From positions 11,639,361-11,703,360 of the forward strand of contig CM020501.1 of NCBI GenBank assembly GCA_009823395.1: a stretch of 64,000 bases of DNA, read 5' to 3'. A model generated the notes under the pieces. It was not told the DNA's origin. It was given only the letters and a program-made list of their open reading frames with translations, and did no database searches. Shown one piece after another: positions 1-12,586 of the stretch. The position numbers and the translations under genes were made by a program. Source of the DNA: Thamnaconus septentrionalis (taxonomy: Eukaryota > Chordata > Actinopteri > Tetraodontiformes > Monacanthidae). Within the stretch, counting starts at the first letter, position 1. Each line of letters begins with the position of its first letter.

Positions 1-217
1 TTGCCGTGCCGTCTGTGATCTCGGAGGATGAGGAGACCACGGTGGAGCGGGGCCGGGGTTCTGGACGCGGTTGGACCATCTCCTGTAGTAATGGGTCACT
101 CTGGCCGAGTGGGAGACCTTCTGGTCCGCTGATGGTCCTGCGTCGACTCAAGACGTCGTCGTCCTCGGCTCCAAGACCTCCTGCGCCTGCTTGGCGTCGA
201 AGTGCTGGTGGACTCAC
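1..217 (-). CDS. caskin1: caskin1 coding exon 19 (partial, runs off the window)
   Basis: The acceptor TTCTCCAG precedes base 217 and the frame enters in phase 0 from the previous exon. The translation contains [11 protein letters not shown] and then a Pro/Arg-rich stretch ending SSSSEITDG. The RRRT-(I/L)-SGP motif matches the mammalian CASKIN1 tail segment NRRRTLSGP, which fixes frame and identity. The exon continues beyond base 1, so its donor is not visible. The region has no folded domain and is likely disordered. Confidence 0.85.
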   Translation of the reverse strand, partial: MSPPALRRQAGAGGLGAEDDDVLSRRRTISGPEGLPLGQSDPLLQEMVQPRPEPRPRSTVVSSSSEITDGTA

Positions 218-2323
218 CTGGAGAACACAGAGTCGCAAATGATTATGGTCACTGACTGCATGGAACGTGGGCAGCCTCACACAAAGACACAACCCACCTG
301 CAGGTAGGTGGCACTGCTTCCAACATTCCTCGGCAGGGTTTTGGCTCCACTCACGATGGACGTTTCCAGCATGGCAGCGAGACTGCGAACGCTCCCGGAA
401 GGCCCCTCTGATCTCTCCAGGCCCGCAGAGTCCTGAGACCTTCGAGCGGATCCCAGGCTGCCACAGTCGCTGGCCCGCCGCTCCCGATAGGCTGGTAGCC
501 CCAGCAGCCCCTCCCCCTGACCCTCGCCCTCCCCGTCGCCCCCGGTAATGGAAGAGCAAGAGCGTTTGGGAGGCGTCGGTGGCCGACCTTTCCGGCGAGG
601 GCGCAGGGTGACGGATGACTGGCTGCGGTTAACCGTGACATCGTTAGTGGCAGCAGTGCTGGCAGAGCTGCTGCGGCACACGGTGGCATACCTGGAGTCG
701 GAATCTGAGCCAATGAGACTGTGGGCTCTCCGTCGCTCCTCCTCATCGCTGGGGAGGCGGAGCATTGGGACGGGCGAGTCTCCCGTTGACAATTGGGTGG
801 AGGGGCGTGGCCGCGCCCTGGGAGAGGCATGCTGGGCACGGCCATGTGGTGGGGTTTGCGGCGGGGTCTGAGTAGGTGTACGGGGAGGGGTCTGCGACTG
901 GGCGAGACCCGGGCGAGGTTTGGCCAGTGGGCTGGGGGCTCCGTCCCTCTGCTTCCTCACCTCTTTGCGAGGCTCTGAGCCTGTGCTGCCACCTGGACTA
1001 GGGGGAGGGGTTGATGGGCTGTGAGGAGGCTCTGAGCTGGGCTCTCCTCTCTGTAGCTCCTTCAGTCTCCTCACTCCCAGCATCAACTTCTTCTGATGGC
1101 CTGAGGGGAGTCAGAAGGTGGCACAGTCATCACATGTAGGTCAAATGACAACTAAGACCAGCTTAGTGGTCTGGTGGAGTGTCCTCCTTGAGACAGGGAG
1201 GTCGTAGGTTCAATTCCCAGCTGTGTCATACCATAGACTATCCTAAAGACAATGCACTGAGGTTTAGATCGATACGAGTATGCCGCACAGTAAGAATTTT
1301 TTTTCTTTTTCTTCCACTGAAGAGCCCTTCAATGGAAACACTTATGCGTTGTAATTGTACTGCACTGAAACTTTGGAAATATTGCTTTAATGGTGAAAAA
1401 AACCTGTAATAGATACCAAGCTACTTAAGAAGGATGATAAATAAAAATCTGAAAACGGGTATGACATGATAACTTTAGCCCTGTGATGAACTGGCGACTT
1501 GTCCAGGGTGTCACCCTGCCTTCGCCCTGTGACAGCTGGGATAGGCTCCAGCAGACCCCCGTGACCCTGAGCACAGGAATAAACGGGTATTGAAAATGGA
1601 TGAATGGATGATAACTTTAGATAAATTATCTAAAAACTATATTATTATTTAAAAAATAAATATAAGAAAATCAGTGGCCCTCTAATCTCTATTTGTTGAC
1701 CTCAATTTACTTATATTGTGGCACTGTCTCCTCACCAAGCTTTGTGATGCCGATCTCTTGCAGGTCCTCCAGGCTGATGTCTGAGATAAAGTCAATGTTC
1801 TCGTAGCCGTTCTGCACCAGAACCTGGTAGTACTGACTGAGTCCCAGGTGAGATAGCCAGTCACCCAGATTGGCCTAAAAACACACGGGAACACGCGCGC
1901 ACCATCACAGCATTTATATGCATGTACACACACTGACACTGATGGCCGCACTTAACTGTGTGCAGAACCTCTGGGGAAACACGTGAGTCTCACCGGCTTG
2001 CAGTCCGGCAGCCAGTCGGTGGAGGGCATCTTGCTGATCTCTGACGTTAACTTCTTCCGATGTCCTGGCTTCATGACCCCGATGGCTGTCAGGTCCTTCG
2101 ACAAAGACGAACTTAGTCACATTCAGCTTCAATTGCGACAGGTGTACCCTACCTACCCTCATCTTCCAAATGTAAACTATTTGATGCACATGTTTGACAT
2201 TTGCACACGTGCTGAGTGTGATATGCCCCTGGGAAATAGTTTGCTTTGGTTAATCTCTCATGAGTGTCCCCTGGCCTTTGGGCGAGGTTCACGTCATCCC
2301 ACTGTTTCTGCTTCGACACCCAC

Positions 2324-2357
<34 letters not shown>

Positions 2358-5300
2358 GGTGGGCATTAAAAATACACTCAAGGACAAAAACAGAGCAGCA
2401 GCTGCAGCACGGGCAGGAGCACATGACTGTGTGCGAACACAGGTATGAAGCAGACAGGGAATGAGGACTGACTGGTTGAGGCTCGGGACTCACACTGGGA
2501 GGGTCAGGTGACAGAGACAAGAGGGTCATGATGAAATCATCCGGGTCAGTGGCAGGGGCTGTTTTAGCTGGGCGTAGCCTTGACAGACAAGAGGCAGGGC
2601 AGGACGGGGCGGGACGCAGGGGTCATGGCCTTACCTCTTGGGTCATGCAGCTAATGGTGTCTAGATCATATCCGGCGGTGAGGAAGTGGGTAGTGTAGAA
2701 CTGCAGCTGAAACTCACCCAGCCACGCCACTACTGCCTGCTTCTAGAACACAGAACACAGGACACTACTTCCCGCTTCCAGAGAAATCTACTGGGTTCTG
2801 CTGAAGCACAGAGCAGTTCTTAAAACGCATCGTGGCAGCCCACACTAGAACATGGCAATGAGAATCTTCCAATGTAATGCCAAATGACTTGAAACGCACT
2901 CTATGACATCTCAACAGTGATCAACGAGGAAGGAATGAAAAGCTGTTCTAGAACTTCTGCTTCCTGGACAATTATGTCTACTTTATTAACACACTCAAGA
3001 ATAATCACCTAAATAATCACCAGAGTTGGTTCATAAAGCAATACTATGTAGTTTTCCCACCTTAAAATGATAGTTTCAAAACTCATTATCACAATTCTTA
3101 CACTGCCACAGCACACCTGACAGGGCTGGCCAGTGCCTCAAAACTTTTCATTGCATGCCCGGCACCCTCTTGTAAAAAGATTTCTGTCTGGTCCTTTCCT
3201 GTGACCTGCCATTGCAATTATACAAAGACTAGTGAGCTAACCTTTTACTGACAGACAAGAGGTGTGTATTGTCATGTGAATCATGAATGCTTGCTGGGTG
3301 GTTGGCAAACCAACTTGTATCTCTCTATATCAAGCCCGTAGGGTGCGCTGTGCCAGTGTGTAATTCTGTCATTGAATTGTATAAATGTTTTTGAAACGAT
3401 CATTTTAAAATACAAAAACTCTTTCCACCTTGTTGCTTTAAATGCTGCTACCAAAAGCTACATCACAGTTTATTTGAATACATCAATACACCTTGATACA
3501 CCTCCAAATAAGTCAAATTTACACAAACCAAATTGGGACAGCAACAATTTTCACGATTTAATAACATCTCATTAAACTGTGCAATCCCAACCACAAGAAT
3601 CCCAAACCTAACGCTGATCCAGCAGAGGTAAATGGACATCCATTCATCTGTGTGAATGTAAAGATGATCGATTTTTACTTGGTGCTCAGTAGAGTGAGAA
3701 ACCAAGTGTTCTTCAGTTGGTTGGTGTTAAATTGAGTCTTTTGTGTCCACGCTGTATTTAATATCATTTCACTGTGAGCATTTTCAGTATAACAGTAACA
3801 CCTCAACAGCTCGATCTTTGCTTGCGTTTCTCTAAAAGGTGTACAAACTTGCTTTTGGTTGAGTTGAACGTAACGCTGTTGCTGCTGCTAGCCAGGCCTC
3901 ACAATCACCAGGGACCAACATTAACAAAACAAACTAGACAACTCATGTCTACACAACAGTGACGAGATCTCAACAGCCAACTACACAACTCAACTAAGCA
4001 TCACTGGGTCACACTGGGTCCTGCTTGGGTAAAGTGTAAAGTAACGTCACGTTTTAACGAATGTTCGGGGGAATTTGGTGTCAGTGAAGACAGTACCTTT
4101 TAGACAATGTTGTTATGCTGTATATCTGCTCTCATGGAATTCAATCAAAATGCATGATGAGCACATGATTTTCGATATCATGGAACAGGTCAACCAATAT
4201 AGGCACGCTTGGGATTACTGCTTCGCCTGAACTAGTTAATACTTGGTTCTAGAGCCAAGTGAGAACTCGCAGTTCTACCAGAACATAGGCGGGTTCTGCA
4301 GGGTTGCGGAGTTTCAACATGTGGGTGTCGGGGGGGACTCAGAGTGGGGTGTGAGGGAAGGAAGAAACGAAAGGCACGACAGCAACCGAGTCCCTCGATG
4401 TGTCTGTCACTCTGCCTGTATCCACGATGACACACTGGCATGCTGATTGTTCGGATGTAGCCCTGCCCTCCCACTCCCGTCCCAAAGCCTCCTCTCTCAA
4501 ACCACAACGCTGTTTGAGAGGATTACAGAAGCAAACAACATGAAGAGGAGGCCCAAGAGAGAAGTAGAACCACCATCACAACAACTCACTTTCCCATCAT
4601 CCTCCTCTGCTTTCCGCTCAAACGGCCGCTGCTCGTGAACCATGGTGCTACTGGAAGAACCTTGTTGGATGAAGTGGAGAGACAAAACAAAAAGGTAGGA
4701 AAAAACAGGATACATTACTTTTAACATTAAGATAATATTTTATCATTCAATTAAATTGGTTACTGTATGGACCAATACACACTTCATCAAAACCACATCA
4801 TCAAATCTGTTAAGTAGATTTTTATTCTCTTCTGATTTACTTGTGTTTCTTGCAAACCGATGCTTTCCAGCCAAGTCCAAGGACATTATGGAACCAGTTC
4901 TATATTGTCTATATATGTGGTATAATTGTGCATTCAAGTGTGTGCGTTACAAAAATCTAATTACTTTGGTTAATATTTCCTATGTGGCCCTCCATAATAA
5001 TTGTTCTCTAGCTGCTTTCACGCTTGGCTGCCTCCATGGTGTTTTTACAGCACTTCCCACATATCACTTCATCCAGCGCAGTGACAGCAGATAAAAATAT
5101 GTTAATTTGTATGCTGCTTACTCAGTGAGATCAGTAAATCGGCTGTTAGAACGCGGTCTGAATTCAAATGAGACAACTGAAGGCACCTTTAAACAATGTC
5201 AGTGATTATAAAACATATAAAGCTTACTGAGAAGAACAACAATTGAATTATACTTTATAAGACAACACTGGGATAATCATTTAGTTGTTACTCATAACTC

Positions 5301-6503
5301 ATATTCATTTAAATATATTTCCGGTACGGTCACAAGAGGATCCAATTGAACCACTAATTACTGTCGGTAATGATAATAATAATGACACCATGCTAAACGC
5401 TAAAAAAACAAATAGACATTGCATTTCGCATTGCTCTCATTTTTATTTTCCTTTGGCTTAAAAATCTAATCGGACCATAAATGAAATGTACAGTGAGGCA
5501 AATAAAAGTACGAAATACAAGTACAAAGGGGATTTTCTGCTCTTTAGACATGTTATGATTAATGTGTTATTGCTGTTGGTTATTTCCTGCTCTCTGGGGT
5601 TGGGCTGTATTTTTCTTCCTGTTTGCCTAAACTGAACTGATGAACCCTGGTTTTGACCTTTCCTAGATTTATCACCACAGAGTTTCTCTTATCGCTGAAC
5701 AACGATGGCAGCAAACCTTCGTCACTATGGGCATGTTTGTGGAAGCATTAACGATGGAAATGGACTGCGCGTGACACAGTCTTGATTCACATTAATTTTG
5801 CAGTGTGATCCGAGAGTGGTAACCATCTGCCATGTGACATTTTATTTTTGCCACTTTTTTTTTTTGCACATTTGTGCGCCGGCGCAACATCTAGTGTAGA
5901 AGTAGAAGTTGCATAATTAATCTTTAAAACGTAATTTATTTACATGACACAAATATATTTGTGGTAAAAATATAGCATAAAGAATTCACCCAATGAATGA
6001 GCCTTGTGTCACTGGATGTTTATGAACAGCTTTTTAAAAATAAGCTGTAATTTTCACAGCCGTTGCACAAAAGGCCTTTGCAGGAAAACGCCTTTAGTGT
6101 GTGATTTAAAGAGACAGGGCTGTTTTCAGGGTTGTGCAGATGAAAAGTGCAGAGAACAAAGGGAGGGATTCATGTGAGGGAGATTCAAAAAACACCCAGA
6201 GGCCCTTTTTGTTCTGCACTTCAGCTTGATCTTTTTTATCTGTTTCATCCCTTTCTCACAGAGTCAGCACATCACTGCGGAGAAGGTTTGAGAAGAATCG
6301 CTGCAGTCGGGAAAGTCTAGACTCTGACACATAATGGCTTCAATCAACGCCGGTGCTTTCAAAGCTGCGTTCTGTGAGGTTTTTGCTTTGCTTACTTGCT
6401 GCCTGCTCGACAGACTGTGACTGCTCCAGAAGATGTTCCTTGGCTTTTACTGACTGGGACAGCACAGTGGCCAGCAGCTGGAACACACAAAGAAGTCCAC
6501 ATG

Positions 6504-6536
<33 letters not shown>

Positions 6537-9500
6537 CAAATTCTACACAAACATTTACTCGGGCATTATAATTCAAATCTCAGAGGGCTGACTAAGTTCT
6601 GTGGAGTTTTATGCAGTGTGCTAGTAAATCGATGCAGAAATTACGGAGAGGCTGCGGACGTGACACTCTGCCTCCCTTCTGTTTACCAGCGCAATGCAAA
6701 TCCAAAAACATACACCATTAAAAATGCATGACGTCCCTCCAGCATGCAGCATGTTTGATGAGCTTCCACTCCACACATGTAGGCGTGAAAAAAACAATTT
6801 GGTTACTGGTATTATGTTTGAACGTATTTCAATTTGAAAAAAATGTTGAAAGACAGACCAGTTGCATTGCACTGACTTGATAAGTGTTGAGACAGAGCTG
6901 TAGAGCTGTATTGACTACAGACTGACTGTATTCGAGCAGACTGTTGGCTATTGTTTCTGTTGTCTATTTGTGTATTGAGTGAGGGGCAGGCAAATTAAGA
7001 TTTTCTTCTTTATTCTCCTTTTTCAGTCACTGAATATGTTTTGGTTGATTGTAGTTTTTTGTTATATGGACAATTTTGAATGTTACCATGGTCAGAGAAA
7101 ATAAATAAATGAAATGATAAAGTATTATCTGGCATCTTATTTAGTTAACTTATATTTGTGATAATTCTCTCATTTTACAACTTCACTGATGGTCAACTGA
7201 CTTTTGTATGAAATGTGTTGTCTGAAGTTTATTTCTTGTGTGTTGAGAGTAAACTAGTTAACTTAGTGTAGACTTGGAACTATGAAAAGATCACACAGGT
7301 TCTTGATAGTTACTGACAAATCATGGCAGCTTTAAAGAGACCGACTCTGCACCCACATATCTAACATAGTATTGGGATAAGATATTCTACTTCAGAAAGA
7401 AGAGGAGAAGCACGCCTGCCTGCTCAGTGGAGGATTGCCCCATTGAGCAATCCTTTTCAATGGAGCAAGTTAATTTTGCATTGCTAGACGGAGGATGTGC
7501 GGAGTGGAATGCTTTGTCGATGTCAGAGGTCAGCATGGACAGACTTGACTGGATACCGTGGAAAAGCAACTGGACCACAAATTACCCCTCGTTACAACCC
7601 AGGTGAAGCAGAATAGCGCCTCTAAACACACAACACCTCCAACCTTGACAGAGCCACTCCACACAAAAAAAAGGTAACGAGCCATTTCAATAGCAGACAC
7701 CACCTGACTCTGCACACCTTTCCCCAGCAGACTGCAGGAGAGTTCAACACAAAGCGTGCAAGGTTTGAACAGTTACAGCGGCACAGGATCTGTGACAGGG
7801 TTGCATGGTGGTTTTGCGTAATTGCGGTTTCTCTCTCAGCTGCTTCCAGCTGTTTGTGTGCGTGTTTCCTCGAATCACCGCGGCTGATTCCGGGAAACCA
7901 CGTTAACGCACCTTGACTCCTTCGGCCTGCGCGTGCAGGCCCGGGGCGTTAAGGCCGTGCGTGTTGACGCCCGGTGTGTTTGCCGGGTGCGGGCTGGGTG
8001 CGGGCGTGGTCAGGACGTGCGTGTTCCCGGAGTTCTGCAGGCTGCCGGACGACCGCGCGCTGCCCAGGCTGCCCACGCTGCCGCTGCGCTCGCCGCCTGC
8101 GCGCGCGCACACACACACACACGCAAACGTTACACTCCTTCACCACCGTGTCCATCCTTCACCCCGTTGGCACGTCTTCTCCTCACCTGCCAGGGGTTTG
8201 CGAAGAACCCAGATGTCCTCGCCGGTGCTGCTCTGCTGACCCAGAGTGGGAGAACCCTGAGGACTCGGCTCTGCCGTCCGTGACCCTGACACACACACAG
8301 ACACACACATACACACACTCTTGTCATTGCTACTTGTTTTGCAAGTTTGTATTTATTTGTCTTCATTTATAGGAGGTAACTATATAAGGTCAAAGTTATT
8401 CATTATCATTCCCCTCTCCACAGTGATAATGACCAAGGCATAAATCTGAGGATTGATCCCCGGTAGGTCGCACTGGCTTCAATCTAATTATGTTCAGGTG
8501 GGTTTGAGATTCAGTGAAAAGTTCAGAGAAAATCTGAAAGTGAAACAAATTTTCTCTTTCCTCCTTATTACTTGATGTTTGTTATTTACGTGACAATGGC
8601 ATCACTTCAAGCAAACAGGCTTAGTAACAGAACATTTTTGTGTGAACATACATATTGTCTTAGCTTACTCTGTGATTGCTTCTCTTTCAGGTGTTAAAAA
8701 TGGAAGGTCCATCGGACAGGGCCCAGGGGTGGTGACTGCTCTCTCTGACGTGGTTACATGCAGCCCCAGCTGCGCCTTTAAGCAAGTTTAACTGCTTTCT
8801 GAGGTAAAGACTCAAAAGCAGTCAGCAGCTCAGGCTGACTGCAGTCACTCACGTCTGACAGAAACCCTTCCCAACTTGTTGGGCCAATGTTCTGAATCAT
8901 AACACAGTATTTTATGGAGAACTGCTCCAGCTCTTCCAGACTGTGTTATTATTTAGGCTATTTTCATCATCCAAAAGATTCAGAGGATTTAGATCTGGCT
9001 TTTGAGATGGCCAATTCCAGACAATGATTTTGGTTTTCACCAACCAAGACTCTCACCAACAATCTCCGCCTCAGTTGAGCTGGAGCTCAAAGCAACAATT
9101 GGAAGCCAGGTTGGCATCAGATTCCTTCATATTATCCTTGAAAATGTCCACATAAATGTTCTTTATTGATAGCATTGTGCACAAGAACAAGGTTCTCGAC
9201 AGCAGCACTATGCATACATCACATCCCACGTGATGTTTTAAGGGGTCATAACCTCTCCTCCCTGCACCAAAACAACATGGGTCCTAAGTCGACAAACAAC
9301 CTGTTCATTCTCGTGAACAAATGACAGGCTTTCATTACACAAATACATGCTTTAAATGTCTGCAAATTAAGTCTTGTGTTGTCATATGTCGCCTGTCCCT
9401 TAGAACAATTCTGAAAAAGTTCATTTATTTACAACAATGATCTTTGCAGCAGAGATTCAAGGATTCTGCTCACACATAGTGAAATTTCTCTTCATGCCTG

Positions 9501-12130
9501 AATGTTTTTTGCCAGACAGCATCATTAATGATTAACACATTGGGCAAATTCACCATGTCTCCTTTGGGGGTGAATAACTTTGACCTTAACTTTGCAACGT
9601 ATAAAATAACAACTTACGAGACACCAAAAAACATACAAACACTCGCTCGCCACTCATTCATCAACACGTCAACCATTCGAGTTTTATAAATACATAACTC
9701 TACATTCTGTAGAACCTGTGGCATATATAATAGTGTCTGATTTAAAAACAGTAATATAATAAACAATATAATAATAATTTTGATAACTATGTGTTTATGT
9801 CTGAGTGAGCCATAACAATTACAAGTTCTGGGTAACTTTGTAATGGACCCAGCTGTTATCTGCAACCTGTAGTTGGGGCAAATTCAAAATTATATCATAA
9901 CAACAGTTAGAATGATAGAAATTCACAGAAGTGAGTTTAGATTAAGAATTTCCCATTACATATCTATGTGTCAATTTTTCAAATAAAATTTCACTTTTGA
10001 CATTTCTGTCATGCAACCTCAGCTGCACTGCATGATGTGGCAGAATGAAGGTGGCTAGGGAGTTAAATTGTGCTCTCTGACGGAATGGCAGAGTGCATTG
10101 GCCTAGCAGTCTCCAAATTGTTTTGACCTTTTGTGTATATAGTAGCTCTAGCTCTATACTCTGGAGTAAAATGTATCATCATGGATAAATACCACAGGAT
10201 GTCATAGATATCATCAGAAAGTGTCCCTTTTTCTGTCAAATGTTAAATATAATTTATATATGTATATTTGTATACATATATGAATGATATATTTACATAT
10301 TTATATGCATGTATGTGTATTTTATATAAACATATTTATGCATTACACAGTCAAACACCATGCACTCAACGCACTCACTCATCTATATGTGTTCTTGTCA
10401 GAAAGTGTGTGTAGAACTCTTATCTGTGATTACAGCGCTGCTACAGTATGTACCTGTCTGACTCTGCTGCTCCTGAGAAGTGGACAGAGGGGGAGGTGGA
10501 GGAGGAGGAGGAGGAGGAGGAGGGTGGACAGAGAAGGAGGAGAGATAGGGAGCGGAACGTAGCCGAAGGAGGAGAAGCGAGGGAGCGACTGTGCATTGTG
10601 GGGGGACATGGTGGGGGAGGGGAGGTGCAGGGGGAGGAGCTTGGAGGGGGGGTACGAGTGCCCGTTCACCGAGGTGATGGGACAGGGGTTGGGCCTGCGG
10701 AGCAGGAGGGTGTGGCACTGCTGGGAGGGGGAGTAACCTGGACGAGGGCCAGGAGGAGGGACGGGTGCAAAACGACAACAACACAACAACAACAACAACA
10801 ACTGATCAGTCAACTTGAAACAAAACAAAACTAATTCAAAAATTAAAACTGAATAAAATACAAGTGGATTCAAATCAAAATGTGAGAAAAGAATACATCC
10901 ATATATCCACAGGGAATATATCTCTATTTCAATAGGGTTACAGTATCACTACAGCAATACAGCAAACAAACAATGTGAACAAAAGCATACGGTTGCAGGG
11001 CAGAGGGGTGTACTACGAAGCTACAATGGGTTAGTAAGGTCGAGTGAGTCTAAAAGTAGAGATTTCAGTGTAACAGGGGAGGCTCTATAGATGACTGTAA
11101 AAATGTACACATAGTGTGAACTAGCAGCTCTACTGCTTATAACATGGCAATGGGTTTCAAAGAGATTACAAAGAAGTATAATGATTAGATACAGCAAAAT
11201 AATATCAACAACCAATTAAGACAAGTACGCTTTGAGTATCACTGTATTTTTTCTATAGTTGATGCGAGTAGTAATGATGGCAAGAAAAAATAATTTGTGT
11301 CACCACAGCAGAAACACAAAGCACTGGCTATACATCACAAGACACATCACACCAGGCAGGGAATCCTGTGTTTTGATGTGCTGCCAAGACTTCAAAAAAT
11401 GTTACCCTGTTGGTTTTATTTCCCGAGAGGATATTCAACACAGCATTATTTTTCTTACGCTAAAATTATGTGTACTGGGATATTTTTTTAAAGGCCCAGT
11501 ATGTACCATATAATGGGGATGTACTGGTATGAAATGGAACAGAAAATATACATAAATGTGTTGTATTTTCATTTGTTGATAAAAATTTTTTATTTACGTT
11601 ACCTAAATAGACCAACATGATTATGATTTTATCCTGGTATAAGAAAGATAAGAGATCAAGTGAGACATTATAGGAAAATGCAATATGTTTTCTGTGAAGT
11701 AGATGGTACTAAATTGTGCACAATGGGCCTTTAAATCTTATAGTAGAAATCCTCAGGAGCTCTGGAGAAGGTCATTGAATCAAAAATAAACCCATAGATA
11801 AAAACAGAAGTTCTTTAAAAGAGAAATGAATGTATAATCATTTCAGGTTATTCCTTTCAAATCAATCTTCGTAGTAAACCCGCTGACCCCCAGGTTTGTC
11901 AGCAGGGGAAAGACGGGGGTGTGGGTGAGATAAGGAACACAAATTCAGAGTGAGGGTGGCGGAGGACGTGTTGCCAACCAATTAGGAGCGGTGTCAGATC
12001 AGTGGGAATGAGTGACAGGGTGGGAGGAATGGACGAGCTGCCTGACGAAGCCGATGATGATGCTGCAACTCGCTATAAAGTGATGATCAGCTATAGCTAG
12101 AACAGCTGCTGGGCTCACGTACATGCCAAA

Positions 12131-12176
<46 letters not shown>

Positions 12177-12548
12177 CCATACCCACACACGTAAACACAG
12201 TCACAGGACTGTGATGTGGTTTGTCACCTGCCCTCTTGATGACTTCCACCATGTTGGAGGGGAAGTAGCCCACGCGGTCATTTCCTGTGCGATTGTCGTG
12301 AATGCAGCCTTTCCACCGACCGTCAGAGTGCTGCTCCAAAACCTGTTGGCACACAGATACACTCCAGTGAGATGACGAGGCAGGACAATACAACCTTGAA
12401 TACAGGGGATACGGGAAATCGCTCTCGTACACGAACAATGTATCAAGTGCAATGCGGTAACTTAGAAAATCAGGTGGCACTAGTACTGATTAAGTAGGAG
12501 CAATTAACTGGTAAAAATTAAAAATATAAAATACGTCATCAGCACATA

Positions 12549-12586
<38 letters not shown>

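Noticed and set aside
1155..1240. Possible tRNA gene with A- and B-box-like motifs
   Set aside because: The arms do not pair into a cloverleaf and the sequence continues as an A-tailed repeat; better read as a SINE.
10448..10834. Plus-strand Glu/Gly-rich 128-residue frame
   Set aside because: Antisense of the candidate caskin1 cassette exon and its GGA repeat; no homology recognised.
11860..11920. Possible extra caskin1 exon near 11.88 kb
   Set aside because: No convincing acceptor and donor pair, and the SH3 exon already joins exon 11 in phase.
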